Assembly (NCBI GenBank): GCA_965198415.1
Contig: CBDAPN010000032.1
Location: 372,001-436,000, forward strand
Direction of reading: 5' to 3'
DNA length: 64,000 nucleotides
Source: Endozoicomonas sp965198415
GTDB lineage: Bacteria; Pseudomonadota; Gammaproteobacteria; Pseudomonadales; Endozoicomonadaceae
The notes under the pieces are model-generated. The model did no database searches and had not been told where the DNA came from. It saw only the letters and a list, made by a program, of their open reading frames with translations. Below are positions 51,738 through 59,800 of this stretch, piece after piece (within the stretch, counting starts at the first letter, position 1; each line of letters begins with the position of its first letter). Both the position numbers and the translations under genes were made by a program.

Positions 51738-53255
51738 ATGCCAGAGCATTATATACGCAAGATTTTGGAAGCCCGAGTCTACGATGTCGCCATCGAAACC
51801 CCCATCGACAAGGCTCGCTTTCTGAGCCAGCGCCTGAGTAATCAGGTGCTGCTAAAACGTGAAGATTTACAGCCCGTGTTTTCCTTCAAAATTCGCGGAG
51901 CATACAACAAACTGGCGAAGCTGAGTGACGAAGATAAGCAGCAAGGTGTCATCGCTGCCTCCGCTGGCAACCATGCCCAGGGCGTGGCTCTTGCGTCGCG
52001 GGAAATGGGAATCAAAGCAATCATCGTCATGCCGGTCACCACTCCGGAGATTAAAATAAAATCCGTCAGAGCCTACGGGGCCGAGGTGGTTTTGCACGGC
52101 GAGACATTCGATCAGGCATTGGCCTATGCGTTTGAGCAGGTGAAAAAACACGGTTACACCTTTATTCACCCTTACGATGACATGGATACCATTGCCGGCC
52201 AGGGAACCATCGGCATGGAGATCTTGCGCCAGCACACCGGCCCTTTGGATGCCATTTTTATTCCCGTTGGCGGGGGCGGTCTGGCAGCGGGCATCAGTGT
52301 CTACATCAAATACCTGCGCCCGACAATCCGGGTGATTGGGGTTGAGTTTGAAGAGTCCGCCTGTTTAAAGGCCGCCATGGATGCCGATGAACGGGTCGTT
52401 CTGCCCCAGGTGGGCCTCTTTGCTGACGGTGTCGCTGTGGCGCAGATTGGTGAAGAGACTTTCAAAGTTTGTCGGCAGTGCGTTGATGAGGTGATTACGG
52501 TTTCTGCCGATGAGATTTGCGCCGCCATCAAAGACATTTTTGACGACACCCGTTCTGTTTGCGAGCCCTCCGGCGCCCTTGGCATTGCCGGTATGAAGAA
52601 ATATGTGGCCCGCGAATGCATCAAGGGGCAAACCCTGTTGGCGGTTGACAGCGGTGCCAACATTAACTTTGATCGTTTACGCTATGTTTCTGAACGTACT
52701 GAGCTTGGGGAAAAGCGCGAGGCCATCTTGGCTGTGACCATTCCGGAAGAAGCTGGCAGCTTCCGGCAATTTTGTCAGGTGCTTGGCCGCCGCAGCATTA
52801 CTGAGTTTAACTATCGCTACCACAACAGCGACAGAGCCAAAATCTTTCTAGGTGTTCAGGTGCATCCGGAGCAGATGCCTGTGGAGCAGTTAATTCACTC
52901 CCTCCGGGAAGCGGGCTACCCGGTAGTTGATCTGACCGACAACGAAATGGCCAAACTCCATGTACGCCACATGGTGGGTGGGCACAGTGAAGCGGTTAAA
53001 AATGAGCAGATCTACCGTTTTGAATTCCCAGAACGCCCCGGGGCGCTATTAAACTTTCTCAGTAAGCTCGGGCAACGCTGGAACATCACCCTGTTTCACT
53101 ATAGAAACCATGGCGCAGCCTATGGTCGGGTAGCTGTTGGGTTTGATGTGCCAGAGGAAGAGCACCAGTATATTCCCGGTCATTTGGACGCTATTGGATA
53201 CCGTTACTGGTCTGAGAATGATAACGAAGCTTACAAAGCATTTATGGGGGGATAA
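51738..53255 (+). CDS. ilvA: Threonine ammonia-lyase, biosynthetic
   Basis: IlvA deaminates threonine to 2-oxobutanoate, the first step of isoleucine synthesis. The 505-residue length matches the feedback-regulated biosynthetic type (E. coli 514). The PLP lysine is Lys51 in FSFKIRGAYNKL. SAGNHAQGVALA, the phosphate-binding PVGGGGLAAG and DSGANINFDRL are present. Two ACT-like domains follow (about 325-400 and 420-495: FPERPGALLNFLSKLG), which bind isoleucine and valine. ATG 51738 follows CAGCGAGCAGC with only a weak ribosome site. Confidence 0.97.
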   Translation: MPEHYIRKILEARVYDVAIETPIDKARFLSQRLSNQVLLKREDLQPVFSFKIRGAYNKLAKLSDEDKQQGVIAASAGNHAQGVALASREMGIKAIIVMPVTTPEIKIKSVRAYGAEVVLHGETFDQALAYAFEQVKKHGYTFIHPYDDMDTIAGQGTIGMEILRQHTGPLDAIFIPVGGGGLAAGISVYIKYLRPTIRVIGVEFEESACLKAAMDADERVVLPQVGLFADGVAVAQIGEETFKVCRQCVDEVITVSADEICAAIKDIFDDTRSVCEPSGALGIAGMKKYVARECIKGQTLLAVDSGANINFDRLRYVSERTELGEKREAILAVTIPEEAGSFRQFCQVLGRRSITEFNYRYHNSDRAKIFLGVQVHPEQMPVEQLIHSLREAGYPVVDLTDNEMAKLHVRHMVGGHSEAVKNEQIYRFEFPERPGALLNFLSKLGQRWNITLFHYRNHGAAYGRVAVGFDVPEEEHQYIPGHLDAIGYRYWSENDNEAYKAFMGG

Positions 53256-53344
53256 GCGGCTTTATAAGAGTCCAAAAAGCACGACGCAAGCCGTACAGAA
53301 CAAAGCATTAACATCAGACACAACTTATTGCCGGTCTCAGGATT

Positions 53345-53890
53345 ATGACAACAAGCAAAATAAAACTAATTATCAATGCTGTATTATTCCAGATTGGCTG
53401 GCTTGCCTGTGTACTGGGTGGCAACTACATTGCCCTGGCTGTCACGGCGCTTATTCTCTTTGTTCACCTGACCTGGATAGGCAGTTGGCACAAAGAAAAA
53501 CAGCTACTGGCTATCACCTTTTTATTGGGTTGTGCCATTGACAGCTTTCTTGGCAACCTCAACATTCTGCAATTTAGCTCACAACCAAACGACACAGGGC
53601 GTTTATTACCCATCTGGCTCGCCTGCCTATGGCTAGTCTTTGCAACCACTTTGAGGCACAGCCTTGATTGGTCCCGAACCCACCGGTTACTGGGTGCTTT
53701 GCTGGGTTTTTTTGGCGGGCCCCTGAGCTATCTGGCCGGCTCCAATTTAGCGGGCGTCTCCCTCGCGCAACCTACATGGCAAACCCTGAGCATTCTGGCG
53801 GTGATCTGGGCGGTCAATGTTCCGCTGTTGCAGGCCTTTTCTCAGGCGTGGCTGAATAAAACAACAGCAGAGAAAGCCGTACAAGAATAA
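53345..53890 (+). CDS. DUF2878 family membrane protein
   Basis: A 181-residue inner-membrane protein with five or six helices. FQIGWLACVLGGNYIAL, GCAIDSFLGNLNIL, PIWLACLWLVFATTLRHSLDW and LGFFGGPLSYLAGSNLAGV are typical of the DUF2878 family, whose function is unknown. It follows ilvA by 89 bases on the same strand. ATG 53345 (MTTSKIKLI) gives the usual family length. Confidence 0.85.
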   Translation: MTTSKIKLIINAVLFQIGWLACVLGGNYIALAVTALILFVHLTWIGSWHKEKQLLAITFLLGCAIDSFLGNLNILQFSSQPNDTGRLLPIWLACLWLVFATTLRHSLDWSRTHRLLGALLGFFGGPLSYLAGSNLAGVSLAQPTWQTLSILAVIWAVNVPLLQAFSQAWLNKTTAEKAVQE

Positions 53891-53908
53891 AGACCACCGC
53901 CCATAGGC

Positions 53909-54415
53909 TCAATCTATCTCGGCCTCGTATGTTTTATAAGCAAAGATTCGATTGAGCTGGCGGCTGCGGGCTAATTTGTTAAACCAGAAAATGCACCACT
54001 GCTCCGGCATTATTGACTCATTGCAGGAGGATAAGCTGGCGGTAAAATAGTCAACAAAAAAATTATGACCTTCTTCATCCAGCACAGAAAAAAGAATACC
54101 CGGCCCAACGGTTGAACCATCCTCCATTAGCCGAGCCTTGGTATGAAACACCATAGAAATTCGCACTCGCCAGACATCACGCTTGTTGCAAATCATCAAC
54201 CGAAAGCGTGCCGTGTCGTGTGGGGTCTGCTCGCAAGATTTAATAAATTGCTCAGGCTCAATCCAGGCTGGGCATTTGCGAAACTGAAACCCATCAATCG
54301 TTTGCCCGCCACGGGAAAACCACTGCTGCAACGCTGATGAGTGGTTTTCCAGCCATTCACTAATAGAAGAACAAGGTAAAGCTAGTGCACCCATAAGACT
54401 CTCCTGATCCATCAA
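53909..54415 (-). CDS. Unknown cytoplasmic protein
   Basis: A 168-residue protein (167 if the second Met at 54412 is used). It has no signal peptide or membrane helix and is rich in aromatic residues and cysteine (eight Cys by count of the sequence, e.g. FRKCPAW, ICNKRDVW, EQWCIFWF). Predicted strands alternate in the middle (RFRLMICNKRDVWRVRISMVFHTKARL), and a basic helix follows (WFNKLARSRQLNRIFAY). I do not recognise the family. It is convergent with the DUF2878 gene. CAGGAGAG is close upstream of the start, supporting expression. Confidence 0.6.
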   Translation of the reverse strand: MMDQESLMGALALPCSSISEWLENHSSALQQWFSRGGQTIDGFQFRKCPAWIEPEQFIKSCEQTPHDTARFRLMICNKRDVWRVRISMVFHTKARLMEDGSTVGPGILFSVLDEEGHNFFVDYFTASLSSCNESIMPEQWCIFWFNKLARSRQLNRIFAYKTYEAEID

Positions 54416-55016
54416 AGTTTTCTATTTTTATTCTGTCTTTTAAAAAAACGCACGCACTCTTGTATCACAGAGATATGACATTAGAAACCTCTGTTTTTGC
54501 ATTGTTGCAACATTGGCATATAAACGAACAGATGCACCAGCCTATATACTGCGCTGATCCAAAATTGGTCTACAACATGTCAAGTTTCAATGCAGTTGGG
54601 TAAACAAGGTTAAGGCTATAAAAGCCAAGAGAAAGGGCGTTGAGAATATTAAGTGGTGAGTAGGTGTTGGTGGTTGAATGCACTATTACCCGCTATTGCT
54701 TTTATCACCGCCTTCATGCCCTTTAGGTACGGTAGGTCGGGGAGTGTCAGTTTAGAGCTGGACATCCTGTCCATTGGCTTTAAGCCAAAGCGCATCCGTG
54801 GTGTGGGCCAGCAATGTCTTCCTGACTTAAGTAACATCCCTGTTTGAGCTGACGTCTTCTATGCTATGGATTTTGAGCTGACTGCACAGCCGGGAAATAA
54901 CCGCAGAACATGTAAGACATTTGCTATAAATTGCGGTGGATTTTTTCAAGAAAACCTTGCAATAACCTTTGGAACAAAAAATAAAGCCTGCATTCGGCGC
55001 CTAGCGCAGTAATTGC
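54416..55016. other. 601-bp intergenic region with repeat copy D
   Basis: No convincing gene. Short frames on both strands at 54649-54847 mirror each other and have no ribosome site. The region holds the dispersed element at 54700-54754 and, just after it, two small hairpins (GGAC-ATCCT-GTCC and TTGGCTT-T-AAGCCAA, about 54760-54787). Confidence 0.4.
54700..54754 (+). repeat. CCCTTTGGG-type dispersed element (copy D, degenerate)
   Basis: TTATCACCGCCTTCATGCCCTTTAGGTACGG, then GTAGGTCGGGGAGTGTCAG, follows copy A (TATCGCCTTTATGCCCTTTGGGTA, then GGGGCGGGAAGTGTCAG) with one unit only. It is on the plus strand in the gap between an unknown gene and the mupP-like gene. Confidence 0.7.
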
Positions 55017-55712
55017 TCAAGTCGCTGGCAGGCGCCAGTTATGCTGTTGTAGCCATTGATGCAGTTGCGGGATGTTGTCAATATTCACATCCGCCTGCCA
55101 CTGAACCGGGTCATCGTCAGCGGCAATGTAGCCATAATGGGCGGCGACTGTGGTCATGCCGGCGCTTTTGCCAGCTTCTATATCCCGAACGTGATCACCA
55201 ATATAAACACAATTACGAGCAGTGCAGCGGGTCTGCTCGCAGGCAAGGAACAGGGCTTGTGGGTCCGGTTTGGCGTTGGTAACGTCCTCCGGGCATATCA
55301 GGGTTTGGCTACGCTCCAGTAGCCCTACCTGTTCAATGAGAGGAATGGCGTAAAATTTGGGTTTATTAGTAATGATACCCCAGACAATGTTACGACTCTC
55401 CAGCTCCTCAATCAGTGGCATGACTCCCGGATAAGGGTGGGCAAAACTGGAACGACGATGATCTTTTATATGTCGGTCATAGTACTGAAGGAAAAGCGCC
55501 CTTTTCTCCTCCAGAGCGTCGCCGGGGGCAAGGTTAAAAGCCAGTTGCATCAGTTTACGGGCGCCATGGGAGACATGCTGGCGAATAATATCGCCGTCGA
55601 TTTGCGGGTATTGATGATCGGTGAGCATCTGATTCACTGTTACCACAAAGTCATCAGCGGTATCGAGCAGCGTGCCGTCCAAGTCAAAAAAAATGCCTTC
55701 AATAGTTCTCAT
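55017..55712 (-). CDS. mupP: HAD-family phosphatase, MupP/Gph type
   Basis: A 231-residue haloacid dehalogenase-type phosphatase. Motif I is FFDLDGTLLDTADDF (nucleophile Asp10, Asp12), motif II lies in GIITNKP, and motif III/IV includes KPDPQALFLACE and YIGDHVRDIEAGKSAGM. By sequence alone it could be phosphoglycolate phosphatase (Gph). Its place directly downstream of ubiG is the ubiG-mupP order known in Pseudomonas, where MupP dephosphorylates N-acetylmuramic acid 6-phosphate in cell-wall recycling. I favour MupP on context; the partners amgK and murU are not in the window. Confidence 0.75.
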   Translation of the reverse strand: MRTIEGIFFDLDGTLLDTADDFVVTVNQMLTDHQYPQIDGDIIRQHVSHGARKLMQLAFNLAPGDALEEKRALFLQYYDRHIKDHRRSSFAHPYPGVMPLIEELESRNIVWGIITNKPKFYAIPLIEQVGLLERSQTLICPEDVTNAKPDPQALFLACEQTRCTARNCVYIGDHVRDIEAGKSAGMTTVAAHYGYIAADDDPVQWQADVNIDNIPQLHQWLQQHNWRLPAT

Positions 55713-55829
55713 AAACAGCCCTCGTTACGGCACTGGCAGGCGGTAATTTCTAACGCTACCCGCGAATTATAATTTAGTCACCGCTCTATTTACATTCACC
55801 CAAACTGGACGCCTCCTTGAAGCCACTCT

Positions 55830-56552
55830 TTATTCAGCGGGCTTAGTGCCATAAATCAGATAGTTGACACTGACGTCTTTTGGGTTGAGGCGATAAACTT
55901 TTGTCAAAGGATTGTAAGTCATTCCGGTCATGTCCTGCACATTCAGGTCGGCTTTTCGCATGTCGGCGCAAAGTTCGCTGGGTTTGATAAATTTGCTGTG
56001 CTCATGGGTGCCTTTGGGCAGAAGTTTAAGGATGTATTCAGCCCCAACAATGGCAAACAGATAGGATTTCGGGTTTCGGTTTATCGTGGCAAAAAAGACT
56101 TGCCCACCAGGCTTTAGCAACTTGGCGCAAGCTTTAATGACCGAGGCGGGATCCGGTACGTGCTCCAGCATTTCAAGACAGGTGACCGCATCAAACTGAC
56201 CTGGCATCTCTTCGGCAAGCTCTTCTGCCGTGATCTGACGATAATTGACCGCGACACCACTCTCCATGCTGTGCAGGCGGGCAACGGACAGTGGCGCCTG
56301 ACCCATATCAACGCCGGTCACTTCGGCACCGCGGCGGGCCATGGATTCGCTGAGAATGCCACCCCCACAACCGATATCCACTACCTGTTTACCCGCAAGG
56401 CCAACCCGTTCGTCAATGTAATTCAAACGCAAGGGGTTAATCTCGTGCAGCGGCCTGAACTCGCCGTCAGGGTCCCACCACCGGCTGGCCAGTTCTTCAA
56501 ACTTGGCGATTTCGCCAAGATCCACATTCTGTGCTGAGCGCATTTCGGGCAT
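55830..56552 (-). CDS. ubiG: Ubiquinone biosynthesis O-methyltransferase
   Basis: UbiG performs both O-methylations in ubiquinone synthesis. The 240-residue protein equals E. coli in length. It has the SAM-binding motif VVDIGCGGGILSESMA (from residue 57), WWDPDGEFRPLHEINPLRL, TCLEMLEHVPDP and FFATINRNPKSYLFAIVGAEYILKLLPKGTH, all diagnostic. It lies 117 bases upstream of the mupP-like gene on the same strand, probably in one operon. Confidence 0.97.
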   Translation of the reverse strand: MPEMRSAQNVDLGEIAKFEELASRWWDPDGEFRPLHEINPLRLNYIDERVGLAGKQVVDIGCGGGILSESMARRGAEVTGVDMGQAPLSVARLHSMESGVAVNYRQITAEELAEEMPGQFDAVTCLEMLEHVPDPASVIKACAKLLKPGGQVFFATINRNPKSYLFAIVGAEYILKLLPKGTHEHSKFIKPSELCADMRKADLNVQDMTGMTYNPLTKVYRLNPKDVSVNYLIYGTKPAE

Positions 56553-56853
56553 TGGTTTTGTTCCGTCCGTTCTATTGGCAAGGCAGATCAGAAAAGGGGG
56601 GGCAAGGAGGCTGTTTTAGGCTGTCCAACAATAGCCTCTGGTGCGGATTATACCTTTAATCTTTCAGCAGATGACAAGCGAATTGGGTAAATTTTCAAAT
56701 ATACGCCATTGTTGCAGCGATCAAGCCGGTGGCCAGCACTGCGAGTACGGCCATGACATGTTGATTGAAACAACTGCAGGTTAGCTGTGCGCAAATTGTT
56801 TGTACAAACATAGTTGCCTGCAGTTTCAAGACCTCCATGTAATGCCAGAAAAT
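56553..56853. other. 301-bp region with a large inverted repeat downstream of the first Rhs gene
   Basis: The segment between the first Rhs gene and ubiG, on the same strand, should hold the ubiG promoter and the Rhs terminator. It contains the nested inverted repeat at 56765-56829. A 38-codon frame at 56695-56811 on the minus strand overlaps this structure and is considered doubtful. No immunity-type gene is visible. Confidence 0.45.
56765..56829. repeat. Nested inverted repeat with an inner 14-bp palindrome
   Basis: Arms TTGAAACAACTGCAGG (56765-56780) and CCTGCAGTTTCAA (56817-56829) pair over 13 bases with a three-base bulge. Between them lies the perfect palindrome TGTTTGTACAAACA (56797-56810). 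It sits 25-90 bases after the stop of the first Rhs gene, so it may end its transcript, though no long T-run follows. Confidence 0.6.
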
Positions 56854-59800
56854 TCAGAACATTCCATAATCGGTTAAGATTAATCCACCTGATGAAGCGC
56901 TCTCTGAATATGCATCTGCTTGTGCAGCATTACCAGAAGGATTGCGATAAAGCCACACAGTCGGCACTTTCGACTCACTGTTTAAGAATTTCTTCAGGTT
57001 GGCCGCTGTAAGATGAAGTACGCGAGGCTCTTCGGAAGACTCCCAAATACTCGATGCGTTGGCTTCGTTGCTATCCGTAATAGAACTCCAATAACCTTGT
57101 GGACTGATGATTCTTTCATGACGATATTCGTCTACTTCAGCAAGTGGTCTTTCTTGGTCTAAAAGAGGTTCTGGAGTGATGTTTGATGTATCTTCCAACC
57201 ATTTTTCAACGTTCTCTTGCGTGCTACTTGTTCCGACGGAATATGTACTCGTGAATCTTTTGACGCGCGTAAAAACACCTTCCGGCAATCCCTTAAGGTC
57301 CTCAAGTAAAACTAAATCCTCTTGTGTATTTTCAGCGGCTCTGGTGATGGGAGCCATCAAACGAGCAATTAAAGTTGAATCCGTGCCCACATTAAGTAGC
57401 CCGGCAACTGCAGGTAATCCAGCGATGAAGCCTGTTACCAGAGAGGTAATACCTAAGACACCTGAAGTAATTGTCCAAGCGTTGGCCGCTTGTTTATGAC
57501 CGGCATTTAATTGGGCTTGAGATACCATCAGAGCGATTCCGGAAACCAATATCTGCCCACCCGAAGAGACACCCAAAGCCCCCGCCACTGTGAGAGGGCC
57601 ACCAGCAAACAGAGCTGTAGCCACAGCCAAACCACCTAGCATGGTAAAACATGCACCAAGACCAAAAAACACTTCACTCCTGATAGAAGTGCCCATCGGA
57701 TCCACAAAGCGAATGGGGTTGGCCTTGGCGTAGCTGTAGCGATTTTCTACCTTTAGTTTGTCTCGGCTGATAAAGCGGCGCAGCTGTGGGTGATAAAAAC
57801 GGTTTCTTAAATAGACGATTCCAGTCGTTTTTTCTATTAGTTCCTGATTCCAAAGGAAGTTATGGGTTGATGAATGATCACCCGCAATGGTTTCGCCATA
57901 ACCTTCATAGCTATAAATGTTGGTTGTTTTTTCACCTTTGGCATTGGGCGCAAGGCGAGCGCCAGTACTTTTGTTGATGGTGAATAACTGCTCACCGCCA
58001 GTTGCTCTCAGAATGGCGAGGTATTTTTGCCGGTGTTGAATGAAATCATAACGCTGTTGGTTGTTAAATACTGTGATGGCCCGGCTTTTGGTGTCGTAAT
58101 AAAAGTCCTGTCGGTCGTTTCCTGAGTGCAGGCGCCCAAGCAAACCATTGGGCAAATAATGAAAGCTGGCCAGAGTTTTGTCGTTGGCATCGGTGATCGA
58201 TTGCAGCAGACCTAAATCGTCGTATTGGTATTGATTGCCCTCGTGATCAACAATGACATGCCCATTGGCGTCGTGTGTCAGGGTGGAGATTTTCTCGCCG
58301 GAAATAGTAATGAGCTGGTCAGCGGCGTTGTAGTAACGATGAATGGTGCTGTTTGGTGAGCGCTGTTCTTTGATCAGATTATTGTTGCCGTCGTACTGAT
58401 AGCCGATGGTGAAAGCCGATGGTTTACCATTCTCATAATGCATTTCTCCAACCAGCCGCTGTAAAGCGTCGTAATTGTAATAGTTAGCCCGTGTGACGGG
58501 CTGATTATCTTTGCTTGAATGTGTTGTCTGTTTAATGAGTTCCCCACGGGGTAAAAACTGGTAGTCACTAGCATAAACAAGACTTCCATCGTTTTTGTGG
58601 GTTTCTGATTTTGCGATGCGGCCAAAGGCGTCATAGGTCTGTTGTTCCCGGGTTTTTCCCACCCCAACGATGTCCCGCTCAATAGCCAGCAGCCGCCCTT
58701 GAACTCCATTGTCGTCTTTTCCATAAGTAAAATGAATGCGATTGGCTGCGCTTTGAATAGAAGACAACTTGCCTTTGTCTTTGGGGTCGTAGTGGTAGGT
58801 CAGCGTGGTGTTGCTGACGTTTTCCTGTTGCGTCAACCGATTCATTGGGTCGTAGCTGTATTTTTGTTGGCGCTTGTCCGGGTAGGTCTGCCGGATTAAG
58901 TTACCCCGCCGGTCGTACTGGTAGTGCTGCTGTTGACCGTCCTTATCGGTGAGGTGGGTGAGTCGGCCGTCGGCGTCGTATTGATAAAATACCCAGTAGG
59001 GTTGCCCATTGCGGGTCCAGCTCATAGATTCCAGCTTTCCCCTTGGCGTGTAGGTTTTTTTGATGCGGTGCCCATCCGGCAGCTGGTGCTCAATCTCCCG
59101 ACCATTTTGATCGTAGCGGTGCCGGTCGATTAGCGTTTCACCATTTTGGGATGGCGGTGAAACTACTCGCTCAAGCTGGTTCTCGGAATTGTAAAAATAT
59201 CGATAGCCCTGATGGCGGGATGTTTCTCCATTAGCCGTTTGTTGTTTGGCAAATGTGTGCTGACGGTTAAACAAGTCGTAGGTGGCAGTTTTGGTTAGGC
59301 TGATGCCGTCATAACCTTTGGTTTCGGTTTTTATTTTGTTGTGTCCGGGGTCGTATTGGTAGGTTTTAGTAACCTTATGCGTGCGCTGCTCATTATTAAG
59401 CAGAGCGCTGTGCTCATACATTACTTGGTCAAAACCATTTTTGTTGCTTTGGTTTTCAACCGCTGCGGTACTGTTTCCCAAGGGATGATGGATGGTTTGC
59501 GTGGTGAGCAACCAAGGGGTTCGGTTGATCTGTTTGTATTTTTTGTCATTAAGAAAAATATGTTGCGACAGTTTTTTATCGTCGTAAATATGGGTGGTTT
59601 TGTTCTGCCAGGGGTCGGTGTGCTCGCTGAGGCGCATTTGGTCATCGTAGCGGAAGCGAGTCAGCTGACCGAACCGATCTTTACGCCAGGCTAACTTGCC
59701 AAACGCATTGTAATGCTTTTCTTCCATGACCTGATAATGGTCGTCTATCGCCTGTTCGCGCACGGTCATCCGATCCAGAGGGTCAGTTTGCTCACGGGTG

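Noticed and set aside
54649..54847. Overlapping short frames on both strands in the 54.4-55.0 kb gap
   Set aside because: They mirror each other across hairpins and repeat copy D, lack ribosome sites and show no protein signature.
56695..56811. A 38-codon minus-strand frame with a hydrophobic end (MAVLAVLATGLIAATMAYI)
   Set aside because: It overlaps the nested inverted repeat at 56765-56829 and has no good ribosome site, so the frame may be a by-product of the palindrome. It is kept only as a possibility.
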